From the NCBI GenBank assembly GCA_017965765.1, contig JAGCPJ010000037.1, positions 1 through 47,847 on the forward strand: DNA of 47,847 nt, in the 5' to 3' direction. The notes beneath the pieces were generated by a model, which did no database searches, was not told the DNA's origin, and saw only the letters and a program-made list of their open reading frames with translations. Below are positions 26,270-35,688 of this stretch, in pieces. The translations under genes were made by a program, and so were the position numbers. The stretch comes from Bacteroidales bacterium. GTDB taxonomy: Bacteria > Bacteroidota > Bacteroidia > Bacteroidales > F082. The first letter of the stretch is position 1. Every line of letters starts with the position of its first letter.

Positions 26270-28410
26270 AAAGGGATCCTAATACGAGTTGCATCAACAG
26301 GACCTTCCTGGTTTACCTCGCCGTGCTGGTGGTGGGGCTCATCATCCTGCTCAAGGCAGTGTTGGTGCAGACCCGTGAAGGCGACGAACTGCGTGCACTG
26401 GCGAACAAGGTAGAGACACGTTTCGACACAGTCCAAGCCTCCAGAGGTGACATCCTCGCTTCCGACGGCAGTTTGCTCGCCACCGACGTCCCGATCTTCG
26501 TAGTCGGCATCGACCCCTCCGTCATCAGTGACACGCTCTTCAACAACAACATCGACCAACTCAGCAAACAATTGGCTGGCCTCTTCCCGAAACGCTCGGC
26601 AGCAACATGGAAGAAAGGCCTCATCGAAGCCAAGAACAACAACAAACGGTACTTCCTCGTTGATCTCAACGTTACCTTGGGCCAGTACCGTGAGATGGAG
26701 ACTTTTGCCATCCTCAATCAAGGGAAAATGAAAGGCGGTCTTTCCAGGTCACAACCCAAGTTCAAACGCATCCACCCCTACGGTAACCTCGCCGGACGTA
26801 CCGTCGGCTATGTCACCGAGGACAAGATTGTGGGCATTGAAAGCGCTTACGACTCCATCCTCCGCGGACAGGATGGGCGTCATAAGCAACGCCACCTGCA
26901 TCACGGCGTATGGATCCCTGTTGAAGACGAAAACAACATTGAAGCCGTCAACGGCAACGACATCGTCACCACGATCGACATCGGCATCCAGGACATCGCC
27001 GAACGCGCCTTGCGACACGCCATCACGGAAAACAAAGCCGAACAAGGATGCGCCATCGTCATGGAAGTCGCCACCGGCGAAGTCAAAGCCATCACCAACC
27101 TCCAACGCAACAAGGAAACCGGTGCTTGCAACGAGTTCTACAACTTCGCCATGGGCGTCGGCATCGAACCCGGTTCCACCTTCAAACTGGCCTCCATGCT
27201 CGTGTTGCTCGAGAACTACCCAGACCTCGACATCAACTCGCACATCAACATCGGCAGCGGTCCCCTCGTCTTCTCCAACAAGAAGATGTTTGACGACCAC
27301 ACCATCCATGCCGACGGGCGAGTCACCATCCGCGAGGTGTTCGAGCAGTCCTCTAACAAAGGTACGGCAAAACTCATCACCGACTATTTCGGCAGTCACC
27401 CGGAAAAATATGTCAACAGCCTCTACGCCATGGGGCTGAACATCCCGCTGGGCACCGGGATGGCCGGAGAAGCCAAACCCTATATCAAGCACCCTGTCTT
27501 AGACAAGCAGCATTGGGCCAAGACCTCCCTCCCCTGGATGTCCATCGGCTACGAGTTGCGCCTCCCACCCTTGCAGATCCTCACCCTCTATAACGCCGTG
27601 GCCAACAACGGAACGATGCTCAAGCCACAGTTTGTCAAAGAGATCCGCAAGGAAGGCGTCACCATCGAAACCATCCAGCCTACCGTCCTGAAAGAACACA
27701 TTGCCTCCCAAAAGACCATCGACTCCATCAAGAGCATGATGGAAGGCGTGGTGTTGCGTGGCACCGCCAAGATGCTGCGCGGCACGGAATACGGCATCGC
27801 GGGAAAGACCGGCACCGCACAGCTGTACAACGTGGAAAAGAAAGCCTACAAGTGGGTCAACGCCGAAGGCAGACTGGAACGCGACTATAACGTGACCTTC
27901 GTGGGATATTTCCCCACAGAGAAGCCCATCTATAGCTGCATCGTCGTCATCAGCAAAGCCAAAGGCCGTTTCTACTCCGCGGGCAAGGTAGCCGCCCCCG
28001 CTTTCAAAGAAATCGCCGACCGCGTGTATGCCACTAAGATCAAAGGCATGATGGAAGCCCAACAATACAATGAAAAACTGGCCGACAGCACCATACGCCA
28101 CCAAACCGAGATGGTTCCTTACCTCCAAGGCATCGGCGTGGACTACAGCGACCTCTCGCTCGGCAGCGAATGGGTCACCACCGCCTATTCCAAGGAAGAA
28201 GGCAAATACCTGGTGGAACCCATGCGGTTCGACTCCGCACGCGTTCCCAACGTGAAAGGCATGAGCGTCACCGACGCCGTCTATCTGCTTGAAGACCTCG
28301 GATGGAACATCGCCGTCGAAGGCCAAGGCAAAGTCATCAAACAATCCGTTGCCGCCGGCGACTCGTTACGTCCTGGTGGATTGATCACCTTAACACTTGG
28401 AAAGAAATGA
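26266..28410 (+). CDS. ftsI: Division transpeptidase FtsI (PBP3) with C-terminal PASTA domain
   Basis: 714 residues. A single N-terminal TM (~12-33), then the PBP dimer/pedestal region ([17 protein letters not shown]). The transpeptidase holds SxxK at Ser304 (GSTFK), SxN at ~363 (SSN) and KTGT at ~514. The last ~70 residues ([22 protein letters not shown]) form a PASTA domain. The enzyme cross-links septal peptidoglycan with FtsW. Start and stop codons overlap ftsL and murE by 4 bp each. Confidence 0.96.
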   Translation: MKRDPNTSCINRTFLVYLAVLVVGLIILLKAVLVQTREGDELRALANKVETRFDTVQASRGDILASDGSLLATDVPIFVVGIDPSVISDTLFNNNIDQLSKQLAGLFPKRSAATWKKGLIEAKNNNKRYFLVDLNVTLGQYREMETFAILNQGKMKGGLSRSQPKFKRIHPYGNLAGRTVGYVTEDKIVGIESAYDSILRGQDGRHKQRHLHHGVWIPVEDENNIEAVNGNDIVTTIDIGIQDIAERALRHAITENKAEQGCAIVMEVATGEVKAITNLQRNKETGACNEFYNFAMGVGIEPGSTFKLASMLVLLENYPDLDINSHINIGSGPLVFSNKKMFDDHTIHADGRVTIREVFEQSSNKGTAKLITDYFGSHPEKYVNSLYAMGLNIPLGTGMAGEAKPYIKHPVLDKQHWAKTSLPWMSIGYELRLPPLQILTLYNAVANNGTMLKPQFVKEIRKEGVTIETIQPTVLKEHIASQKTIDSIKSMMEGVVLRGTAKMLRGTEYGIAGKTGTAQLYNVEKKAYKWVNAEGRLERDYNVTFVGYFPTEKPIYSCIVVISKAKGRFYSAGKVAAPAFKEIADRVYATKIKGMMEAQQYNEKLADSTIRHQTEMVPYLQGIGVDYSDLSLGSEWVTTAYSKEEGKYLVEPMRFDSARVPNVKGMSVTDAVYLLEDLGWNIAVEGQGKVIKQSVAAGDSLRPGGLITLTLGKK

Positions 28411-29960
28411 AAATCAAAGAGATCATAGTAAACTGCAACCTGCTGGAGCTTATCGGGGATAAAGACTTGGACATCACCCGAGTGTCGTTCGACTCACGCA
28501 CCGTGGAGCCCGGGACCTTGTTCTTCGCCGTGAAAGGCACGCAGGTGGACGGACACGACTACATCGAAAAGGCCGTAGAGAAAGGCGCCAGCGCCATCGT
28601 CTGCGAGAAAATGCCCGAGAAACTCCACCCGAACGTCACCTATATCCGTGTGGACAACAGCGCCTACGTGCTTGGAGTAGGTACCGCCAACTTCTACGGC
28701 AACCCTTCCCATAAGCTGAAACTCGTCGGCGTCACCGGCACCAACGGCAAGACCACCATCGCCACCCTGCTCTACCGCCTGTTCACCGACGCCGGCTATG
28801 CCTGTGGACTGCTCTCCACCATCGAGAACATCATCGATCGCGAAGTCATCCCTTCCACCCATACCACCCCCGACCCCATCGAACTCAACGAGTTGCTGAA
28901 CAAAATGGTTGAACACCAGTGTGAATACGCCTTCATGGAGGTCAGCTCCCACTCCATCGACCAAAACAGGATCGCTGGACTGCAGTTCGCTGGTGGCATC
29001 TTCACCAACCTAACTCGCGACCACCTCGACTACCATAAGACCATGGCCAACTACCGCAACGCGAAGAAGAAATTCTTCGACGACTTGCCGGCCAATGCCT
29101 TCGCGCTGACCAACCTCGACGACAAGAACGGCAGTGTGATGCTCCAGAACACCAAAGCCAAGAAACTGGGCTATGCGCTGAAACACGACGCCGACTTCAA
29201 AGGTTTGATCCTGGAGAGCCATTTCGACGGCATGATGATGAAAGTCAACGACACCGAGATGTTCACCCGACTGGTGGGCAACTTCAACGCCAGCAACATC
29301 CTGGCCATCTATGGTGCCGCGGTTGCCTTGGGGTTCGATAAAGACGAGCTGCTGGTGGAGATCAGCAAACTCAAAGGTGCCAATGGCCGATTCGACATGA
29401 TCCAAAGCGACTGTGGCATCGTAGGTATCGTGGACTACGCCCACACCCCCGATGCACTGGAGAATGTGCTCAAGACCATCAATGAGGTGATGAAAACGGA
29501 AAACGGAACCCCGAAGGGCTCACCGACCGAACGGGAGGTAAAACGGAGAACGGAAAACGGAAAACGGAGAACGGAAAACGCTCAACTCTCAACTCTCAAC
29601 TCTCAACTCATCACCGTGGTGGGCTGCGGCGGCAACCGGGATGCCGGAAAACGTCCCCAAATGGCCGCTGCGGCAGTGAAGCTCAGCGACAAGGTCATCC
29701 TCACCAGCGACAACCCCAGAGACGAAGACCCCGACGAGATCATCCGACAGATGAAGGAAGGCATCGCTGAAGAAGCACTTCGCAAGGTACTCTGCATCAC
29801 CGACCGCCGTGAAGCCATCCGCACAGCCACTGCACTCGCCAAGAAAGGCGACATCATCCTGCTTGCCGGCAAGGGTCATGAAGACTACCAGATCATCAAA
29901 GGCGTAAAAAGACATTTCGACGACAAAGAAGAACTGACTAAAGCATTAAAGGAGAGATAA
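28407..29960 (+). CDS. murE: UDP-MurNAc-tripeptide synthetase MurE with a repeat-derived insertion
   Basis: 517 residues from the ATG at 28407, overlapping the ftsI stop. The ligase adds the third residue of the stem peptide. The P-loop is [10 protein letters not shown] (~111-120), and the central domain has [12 protein letters not shown]. The DNPR signature ([10 protein letters not shown]) indicates meso-diaminopimelate as substrate. Residues 364-401, between KTINEVMK and [11 protein letters not shown], are an insertion encoded by two heptamer arrays and a shared 43-bp module. Canonical MurE has only a few residues there. Flanking motifs are intact, so the enzyme is probably functional with a surface loop. 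Confidence 0.95.
   Translation: MKIKEIIVNCNLLELIGDKDLDITRVSFDSRTVEPGTLFFAVKGTQVDGHDYIEKAVEKGASAIVCEKMPEKLHPNVTYIRVDNSAYVLGVGTANFYGNPSHKLKLVGVTGTNGKTTIATLLYRLFTDAGYACGLLSTIENIIDREVIPSTHTTPDPIELNELLNKMVEHQCEYAFMEVSSHSIDQNRIAGLQFAGGIFTNLTRDHLDYHKTMANYRNAKKKFFDDLPANAFALTNLDDKNGSVMLQNTKAKKLGYALKHDADFKGLILESHFDGMMMKVNDTEMFTRLVGNFNASNILAIYGAAVALGFDKDELLVEISKLKGANGRFDMIQSDCGIVGIVDYAHTPDALENVLKTINEVMKTENGTPKGSPTEREVKRRTENGKRRTENAQLSTLNSQLITVVGCGGNRDAGKRPQMAAAAVKLSDKVILTSDNPRDEDPDEIIRQMKEGIAEEALRKVLCITDRREAIRTATALAKKGDIILLAGKGHEDYQIIKGVKRHFDDKEELTKALKER
29496..29609. repeat. Composite repeat insertion in murE (ACGGARA array, 43-bp module, CTCAACT array)
   Basis: Order: two ACGGAAA-type units; the module 29504-29546, sharing 42 of 43 bases with 33121-33163 in ftsW; five ACGGARA units; four CTCAACT units (29581-29608). 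All are stop-free in the reading direction and in frame. Confidence 0.92.
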
Positions 29961-29963
29961 GCC

Positions 29964-31241
29964 ATGTTGTACTACCTGTTTTCCTACCTGCAATCCATCC
30001 ATTTCCCAGGAGCACGTGTGTTCACCTACGTTTCCTTCCGTGCCGTGATGGCCGCCATCATCGCCATCATCGTTTCCGTATGGTTCGGCAAACGATTCAT
30101 CCAACGGATGAAAAGCAAGCATATCGAGGAAACCCAACGCGACGAGAAGCTGGATCCCTTCAACGTTTCGAAGACAGGCGTCCCCACCATGGGCGGCATC
30201 ATCATCATCGCGGCAACGCTCATCCCCTGCCTGCTCATCAGCAAGCTGCACAACATCTACATGATCCTCATGATCATCACCACCCTCATCCTGGGCGCCA
30301 TCGGCTTTGCCGACGACTATATCAAGACCTTCAAGAAAAACAAGGAAGGCATCAATGGATGGGTGAAGATCGGCGGACAGGTGATGCTGGGGCTCATCGT
30401 AGGTCTGACCTTGCGTTTCAGTCCTGCCGCACAAATGAACGAGGCCGTCCAAATCGGCATCCTCGACAACACCGAAGTCCTTTACAAGACCCCTGACGTG
30501 AAATCCACCCGCACCACCATCCCCTTCGTGAAGAACCATAACCTGAACTACGCCGACCTGTTCAAATGGGCGGGTCAGAAATGGATGTACATCCTGGGAT
30601 GGGCCTTCTTCGTGCTGGTCACGGTGTTTGCCGTGGCTGCCGTCTCCAACGGTTCCAACCTGAATGACGGCATGGACGGCATGTCCGCCGGCAACACCGC
30701 CATCATGGCGCTCACTGTAGGCATCCTCGCCTACCTTTCCAGTAACGGAAGGATGGCGAGTTATTTCAACATCATGTATATCCCCGGAACAGAGGAGATC
30801 GTGGTGTTCCTCAGCGCCTTCGTCGGCGCCCTTCTAGGCTACCTGTGGTACAACTCCTTCCCCGCACAGGTCTTCATGGGCGACACCGGAAGCCTGACCA
30901 TCGGAGGCATCATCGCCGTGGCCGCAGTCATCATCCACAAGGAGCTGCTGCTGCCCATCATCTGCGGCGTGTTCCTCTTTGAGAGCCTCTCCGTCATCCT
31001 CCAACGGCTCTATTACAAGACGGGAAAGAAAAAAGGCGTCCACCGAAGGATCTGGAAACGGACCCCTGTTCACGACCATTTCCGCACCTCGCTCGACTAC
31101 ATCGCCAAGGTCGATCCGGGTTGTACCGTGAAATACAAAGGCAGCCCGCAACTGCACCACGAAGCGAAGATCACGTTACGCTTCTGGATTGTGAGCATCC
31201 TGCTGGCGGCGTTTACGATTTTGACACTGAAGATTAGATAG
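29964..31241 (+). CDS. mraY: Phospho-MurNAc-pentapeptide transferase MraY
   Basis: A 425-residue polytopic enzyme that makes lipid I from UDP-MurNAc-pentapeptide and undecaprenyl phosphate. Motifs include GVPTMGGIIIIAA (Mg/uridine region), GFADDYIKTFKKNKEG with the DD pair, NLNDGMDGMSAG and FMGDTGSL. The C-terminal cytoplasmic HHH-type loop is VHRRIWKRTPVHDHF. An extra loop (about 170-210) before the fifth helix is usual in Bacteroidota. It starts 3 bp after murE. Confidence 0.97.
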   Translation: MLYYLFSYLQSIHFPGARVFTYVSFRAVMAAIIAIIVSVWFGKRFIQRMKSKHIEETQRDEKLDPFNVSKTGVPTMGGIIIIAATLIPCLLISKLHNIYMILMIITTLILGAIGFADDYIKTFKKNKEGINGWVKIGGQVMLGLIVGLTLRFSPAAQMNEAVQIGILDNTEVLYKTPDVKSTRTTIPFVKNHNLNYADLFKWAGQKWMYILGWAFFVLVTVFAVAAVSNGSNLNDGMDGMSAGNTAIMALTVGILAYLSSNGRMASYFNIMYIPGTEEIVVFLSAFVGALLGYLWYNSFPAQVFMGDTGSLTIGGIIAVAAVIIHKELLLPIICGVFLFESLSVILQRLYYKTGKKKGVHRRIWKRTPVHDHFRTSLDYIAKVDPGCTVKYKGSPQLHHEAKITLRFWIVSILLAAFTILTLKIR

Positions 31242-31275
31242 AAGATAGAAGACAGAAGTAAGAAGTAAGAAGTAA
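31241..31275. repeat. GAAGTAA heptamer array where the 5' part of murD should be
   Basis: GAAGATA, GAAGACA, GAAGTAA x3, starting at the last base of the mraY stop. Some frames contain TAA/TAG, so the array is not coding. Confidence 0.88.
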
Positions 31276-31291
31276 GAAAAATTATATAGAT

Positions 31292-31864
31292 ATGAGGTAT
31301 TTGTTTGAATCCACGGAAAAGATGCAGAAGCGCAAGCCGGAAGGCATGGCGTCGAGTATCACGAAAAAAGTACTGGAGATTCGTAAGGAAAGCATCAAGA
31401 ACTGCATGGGCGACCTCAACACCATGCCGCATCGCCAGCACTATCTGGGAGCCGTTGACGGTGTCATGTACTACGACGACTCGCAGGCCGAAAGCGTCAA
31501 CGCCACCTGGTTCACTTTCGAGAACATCGTCAACCCAGTGGTCTGGATCGTCGGCGGCTCTTGCCACAGCAACTACAGCGATTTGATCGCCACCGCCAAG
31601 AAGAGTGTGAGAGCCATCATCAGCCTCGGTTCGGAGCAAGAAAACATCGAGATGACCTTCAAGGGCGTCGTAGAGGAGATCCATGCTGCAGCCTCCATCT
31701 CGGAAGCAGTGCAACTTGCCAGCAAAATCGCCCACAAGAACGACATCGTGCTCTTCTCCCCCTCTTGCAAGGACCTGGAGATGAGCTATGACAAACGCGG
31801 GACATGCTTCATTGAGGAAGTGAACAAACTCTCATTCAACTTTAAAAATACAATTCTCAGCTAA
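31292..31864 (+). CDS. Truncated MurD-like protein: Mur ligase C-terminal domain only
   Basis: 190 residues, against ~440-450 for full MurD, in the murD position between mraY and ftsW. Residues ~45-185 follow the MurD third domain: MPHRQHYLGAVDGVMYYDDS (usual PHRLE..G.V.F.NDS), WIVGG, RAIISLG and IVLFSPSCKDLEMSYDKRG (usual LLSPACASFD.F..YE.RG). The UDP-binding and ATP-binding domains are absent: no GxxGKTT P-loop. The D-glutamate-site stretch DSKATN reads DSQAES. The first ~40 residues are unplaced. As it stands it cannot ligate D-Glu alone. The frame is clean and well used, which suggests an expressed protein with another role. Confidence 0.8.
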   Translation: MRYLFESTEKMQKRKPEGMASSITKKVLEIRKESIKNCMGDLNTMPHRQHYLGAVDGVMYYDDSQAESVNATWFTFENIVNPVVWIVGGSCHSNYSDLIATAKKSVRAIISLGSEQENIEMTFKGVVEEIHAAASISEAVQLASKIAHKNDIVLFSPSCKDLEMSYDKRGTCFIEEVNKLSFNFKNTILS

Positions 31865-31869
31865 TTGCC

Positions 31870-33240
31870 ATGGCTTGGATCAACAGGATATTGAAAGGCG
31901 ACAGGGTCATTTGGGTGGTGATGTTCATCTTAGGCGTCATCTCCCTGCTGGCGGTCTATAGTGCCACGAGTTCGGAGGCCCATGTCAAAGTCGGCGCCTA
32001 CAACGAGAAGGTGCTGATCAAACATGCTGCCACTTTGTTGGGCGGTTTCATCATGATGTTTGTGGCCTCCAAGATCAACTACCGTCGTTATTCAAGAGCC
32101 ATCGAGCTCATCCTGTTGTTCTGCTTCGTCCTGCTGATCTTCACCTATTTCTTCGGCAGTCGTATCAACGGCGCTTCGAGAAGCATCATGGGCTTCCAGA
32201 CCAGCGAACTCGCCAAGATCGTGCTGATTACCTATCTGGCCAAATACATCGTGGTGTGGAACCAAAAAGACTACACCTTCAAAGACCTCATCGTCCCCAT
32301 CTTCTTGCCCATCATCCTAATCGTAGGCCCCATCTTCCCTGAGAACCTCTCCACGGCAGCCATGCTGTTCGTAGTCTGTATCGTGATGCTGTTCATCGGC
32401 CAGATCAAGTTCAAGTACATCATGATGCTGATCGGCATCGTGGTGTTGGGCATGGCATTGTACATCCTCACCGATGACATGGTGGCCAACGTCAGGAACC
32501 GTCGTCATGAAAAAGTGGTGCTTGCCGCAGAGAAACATCCCGAAGACGCCAAATTGCAAGAACGCGCCTTGAAGAAGCCTAGGGTAAGCCGTGTGAAGAC
32601 CTGGCAAGGCCGTATCGAAGCCGCACGTCTGGAGCGAGAAGCCCAAAAAGCCAATGGCGAGAGCCAAGAGAAGCCCCAATTACAGATCGACGACCGCAAC
32701 GCGCAGAAAACCTACGCCAAGATCGCCGTCGCTCGCGGAGGCATCTTCGGCAAAGGCTCAGGAAAGAGTACCCAACGCAACTTCCTACCCCAGCCGTTCT
32801 CGGACTGCATCTACGCCATCATCATCGAGGAATATGGACTGGTGGGCGGCGCCTTCGTCATGCTGCTCTACATCATCTTGCTGACCAGATCGTGCAGGAT
32901 CATGAGGAAACGGCCTTTGACCTTCGGGGCGCTGATGGCCTTCGGTATCGCCTTCATCATCATCATGCAGGCCATGATCAACATGGGCGTCTCCACTGGA
33001 CTCATGCCGGTGACCGGACAGCAGTTGCCCTTCATCAGCAAGGGCGGATCTTCCATGCTCACCACAGGATTCGCCATAGGCATGATCCTGAGCGTGACGA
33101 GGGGAGCGGAAAACGGAGAACGGAACCCCGAAGGGCTCACCGACCGAATGGGAGGTAAAACGGAAAACGGAGAACTGACAACGGAAAACGGAGAACTGAC
33201 AACGGAAAATGGAGAACTAATCATAAACGAGCAACTATGA
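31870..33240 (+). CDS. ftsW: Peptidoglycan glycosyltransferase FtsW with repeat-derived tail
   Basis: A 456-residue SEDS polymerase for septal glycan strands, partner of FtsI. Hydrophobic helices span the N-terminal 210 residues; SEDS signatures include GASRSIMGFQTSELAKI, RGGIFGKGSGKSTQRNFLP, IIIEEYGLVGG and GQQLPFISKGGSSML. The loop at ~215-290 is enlarged by a charged stretch (RRHEKVVLAAEKHPEDAKL). Residues ~413-456 after the last helix are encoded by a heptamer array plus the 43-bp module shared with murE (TENGELT repeated). The stop overlaps the murG start (ATGA). Confidence 0.95.
   Translation: MAWINRILKGDRVIWVVMFILGVISLLAVYSATSSEAHVKVGAYNEKVLIKHAATLLGGFIMMFVASKINYRRYSRAIELILLFCFVLLIFTYFFGSRINGASRSIMGFQTSELAKIVLITYLAKYIVVWNQKDYTFKDLIVPIFLPIILIVGPIFPENLSTAAMLFVVCIVMLFIGQIKFKYIMMLIGIVVLGMALYILTDDMVANVRNRRHEKVVLAAEKHPEDAKLQERALKKPRVSRVKTWQGRIEAARLEREAQKANGESQEKPQLQIDDRNAQKTYAKIAVARGGIFGKGSGKSTQRNFLPQPFSDCIYAIIIEEYGLVGGAFVMLLYIILLTRSCRIMRKRPLTFGALMAFGIAFIIIMQAMINMGVSTGLMPVTGQQLPFISKGGSSMLTTGFAIGMILSVTRGAENGERNPEGLTDRMGGKTENGELTTENGELTTENGELIINEQL
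33106..33218. repeat. ACGGARA/ACTGACA heptamer array with 43-bp module in the ftsW 3' end
   Basis: Two ACGGARA-type units, the module (33121-33163), then a 21-bp period ACGGAAA-ACGGAGA-ACTGACA repeated about 2.5 times. All is read in frame as the FtsW tail, in a different frame from the murE copy. Confidence 0.92.
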
Positions 33241-34337
33241 AATTTGTCATCAGCGGAGGCGGAACCGGCGGGCACATCTTCCCTGCCATAGCGATAGCGG
33301 ATGCGTTGAAACGCAAAGATCCGAACACGGAGATCCTGTTTATCGGCGCAAAGGGCCGTATGGAGATGGAGCGCGTGCCCAAGGCGGGATATAAGATTGA
33401 AGGCCTTTGGATCAGCGGTCTCACCAAAGACCTGCGGTCGCTGACCCTGCCTTTCAAGCTCATCAGCAGCTTGACCAAGGCACGGCGTATCTTGAAGCAA
33501 TTCAAGCCCGATGCCGTCATCGGCGTCGGCGGCTTCGCCAGCGGACCCACCCTGAAAGCCGCCAACTGGCTTGGCATCCCCACCATCATCCAAGAGCAGA
33601 ATTCCTACCCTGGCAAGACCAACCGCAACGTGGGACATCAAGCCAAGGCAATCTGCGTGGCCTACAATGGCTTGGAGCAGTGGTTCCCGAAAGAAAAGAT
33701 CCACTTCACCGGCAACCCGCTGAGGGGCAACATCAACGGCAACTGCGACCGTAACGAAGCTGCCGCCTACTTCGGCGTGAACGCTGAGCTGCCCGTGGCG
33801 TTACTCGTAGGAGGCAGCCAAGGCGCGCTGGGCATCAACAAAGGCATTGCGGCCCAGATCGAACGCTTCAAAGACGGACCGATGCAACTGATCTGGCAGA
33901 CCGGGAAGACCTACCACGACGAGGCCGTGCGCCTGGTGCAGGAACACCATCTGGAAGACAAAGTCAAACCCGTGGTCTTCATCGACCGGATGGACTTCGC
34001 CTACTCGCTGGCCGACGTGGTGATCTCCAGAGCTGGTGCCATGTCGATCTCGGAACTCGCACTGGTCCGCAAACCCGTCATCTTCGTCCCCCTGCCCACC
34101 GCAGCCGAGGACCATCAAACCAAAAACGCCAAACAACTGGTGGACGCCGGTGCAGCACTCATGGTAAAAAACAGCGAGACGGAAGCCAAACTCGTCCCTG
34201 CCTTGCAAGAACTGCTGGCCGACCCCGCCAAGCAGGAAGCAATGAAAAACAATATCGGAAAGTTCGCTAGACCCAACGCAGCGGAGGAAATCGCGGAGAT
34301 AATAATTCGGAATGCGGAATTCGGAATGCGGAATTAA
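33237..34337 (+). CDS. murG: UDP-GlcNAc:lipid I GlcNAc-transferase MurG with repeat-derived C-terminus
   Basis: A 366-residue GT28 enzyme that makes lipid II. The N-terminal GGGTGGHIFPAIAIADAL loop is canonical. Further motifs are GVGGFASGP, EQNSYPGKTNR, LLVGGSQGALGIN, VISRAGAMSISELAL (UDP-GlcNAc site) and PTAAEDHQTKNAKQL. The last ~11 residues (RNAEFGMRN and neighbours) come from a TTCGGAA/TGCGGAA heptamer array. The start overlaps ftsW. Confidence 0.96.
   Translation: MKFVISGGGTGGHIFPAIAIADALKRKDPNTEILFIGAKGRMEMERVPKAGYKIEGLWISGLTKDLRSLTLPFKLISSLTKARRILKQFKPDAVIGVGGFASGPTLKAANWLGIPTIIQEQNSYPGKTNRNVGHQAKAICVAYNGLEQWFPKEKIHFTGNPLRGNINGNCDRNEAAAYFGVNAELPVALLVGGSQGALGINKGIAAQIERFKDGPMQLIWQTGKTYHDEAVRLVQEHHLEDKVKPVVFIDRMDFAYSLADVVISRAGAMSISELALVRKPVIFVPLPTAAEDHQTKNAKQLVDAGAALMVKNSETEAKLVPALQELLADPAKQEAMKNNIGKFARPNAAEEIAEIIIRNAEFGMRN
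34306..34333. repeat. TTCGGAA/TGCGGAA heptamer array at the murG-murC junction
   Basis: Four alternating units TTCGGAA, TGCGGAA. They encode the murG tail, and in another frame they extend the murC ORF upstream of its likely start. Confidence 0.92.
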
Positions 34338-34347
34338 AGATACGACA

Positions 34348-35688
34348 ATGGAAGGGATGAAACATTTGTACTTTTTAGGCATCGGCGGCATCGGGATGAG
34401 CGCCTTGGCAAGGTATTACCACAGCCAAGGAGCCCAGGTGTCAGGGTATGACCTCACCCCTTCACCATTGACGAAACAGCTGGAAGATGAGGGTCTGGCA
34501 ATCCATTATGAAGACAGACCCGATTTATTGCCGACCCTCATCGATGCCGTCATCTATACCCCAGCGGTACCCAAGGATCTCAAAGAATACCAAGAGATCC
34601 AACGGCGTGGCATCCCCATCCTGAAAAGGGCGGAGGCCCTGGGCATGATCTCCAAGAAGCACTTCACCATCGCCGTCGCAGGCACGCACGGCAAGACCAC
34701 CACGACCGCCATGGTGGCCCATATCCTGAATGAAAACGGCGTCGATATGACGGCCTTCATCGGAGGCATCGCCAACAACTTCAACAGCAACCTGCACCTC
34801 GGTCGCACCGAAGAATCCGTGTTCGTCGTGGAAGCCGACGAGTTCGACCGTTCCTTCCTCCATCTGTCACCCGACATCAGCATCATCAACTCCATCGACG
34901 CCGACCATCTCGACATCTATGGCGATCGGAAACACGTGGTGGAGGGCTTCAACGATTTCGCCCGCCTGACCAGCCGCCGTGTCATCAGCAAGGAACAGCT
35001 TCCACTGGACTTCGAAGGAGCGCTGCACCAGCACTTCGGCTTCGACGAAGACAACGACTTCAAGGCAACGGATATTCAGATGCATGAAGGAGAGACCGAC
35101 TTCGTGATCCGCCATGATGAGACGGCTACCGCAGTGCATCTCCGCATGGCTGGCATGCACAACGTGCTGAACGCTACCGCCGCCTTCGCCGCCACCCTGT
35201 CACTCGGTATCGACGCCAACGGCATCGCCGAAGCCCTCTCGTCCTTCCTGGGCGTGAAACGCCGCTTCGACGTCAGGGTGAAAAACGAAAGATACTGCTA
35301 CATCGACGACTATGCACATCATCCAGAAGAAATAAAATCTTGTCTGTCGGCCATTAAAGCGTCATTCCCCACCAGGCGTCTGACGCTGGTCTTCCAGCCG
35401 CACCTCTTCACTCGTACACGCGATTTCATGGAAGACTTCGCCAAGAGCTTGGCGATGGCCGACGACCTGATTTTACTCGACATATACCCTGCCAGGGAGA
35501 AGCCCATCGAAGGCATCACCTCACAGGCCCTCCTCGACAGGATTGACAGCAACAGCAAGTGCCTATGCCAAAAAGAAGCACTACTCGACACCATCAGCCA
35601 ACGCAAGCCAACGTTGCTGGTGACCATGGGCGCAGGCAACATCGACCGTTTTGTTGAACCGCTTGAAACAATGATACGACAATGGTAA
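34348..35688 (+). CDS. murC: UDP-MurNAc:L-alanine ligase MurC
   Basis: 446 residues from the ATG at 34348 (MEGMKHLYFLGIGGIGMSAL); 34357 is an alternative. The frame is open back to 34312, but those codons are heptamer repeat. Motifs: GIGGIGMSA nucleotide-binding loop, VAGTHGKTTTTAM P-loop (~112), VVEADEFDRSF, NSIDADHLDIYGD and IDDYAHHPEEIKS. The ligase starts the stem peptide. Gene order after murG is standard. It overlaps ftsQ by 7 bp. Confidence 0.97.
   Translation: MEGMKHLYFLGIGGIGMSALARYYHSQGAQVSGYDLTPSPLTKQLEDEGLAIHYEDRPDLLPTLIDAVIYTPAVPKDLKEYQEIQRRGIPILKRAEALGMISKKHFTIAVAGTHGKTTTTAMVAHILNENGVDMTAFIGGIANNFNSNLHLGRTEESVFVVEADEFDRSFLHLSPDISIINSIDADHLDIYGDRKHVVEGFNDFARLTSRRVISKEQLPLDFEGALHQHFGFDEDNDFKATDIQMHEGETDFVIRHDETATAVHLRMAGMHNVLNATAAFAATLSLGIDANGIAEALSSFLGVKRRFDVRVKNERYCYIDDYAHHPEEIKSCLSAIKASFPTRRLTLVFQPHLFTRTRDFMEDFAKSLAMADDLILLDIYPAREKPIEGITSQALLDRIDSNSKCLCQKEALLDTISQRKPTLLVTMGAGNIDRFVEPLETMIRQW

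Noticed and set aside
31242-31291. Frameshifted remains of the murD 5' part upstream of the truncated gene
   Set aside because: Only ~50 bp lie between the mraY stop and the ATG, and they are heptamer repeat; no P-loop sequence in any frame.
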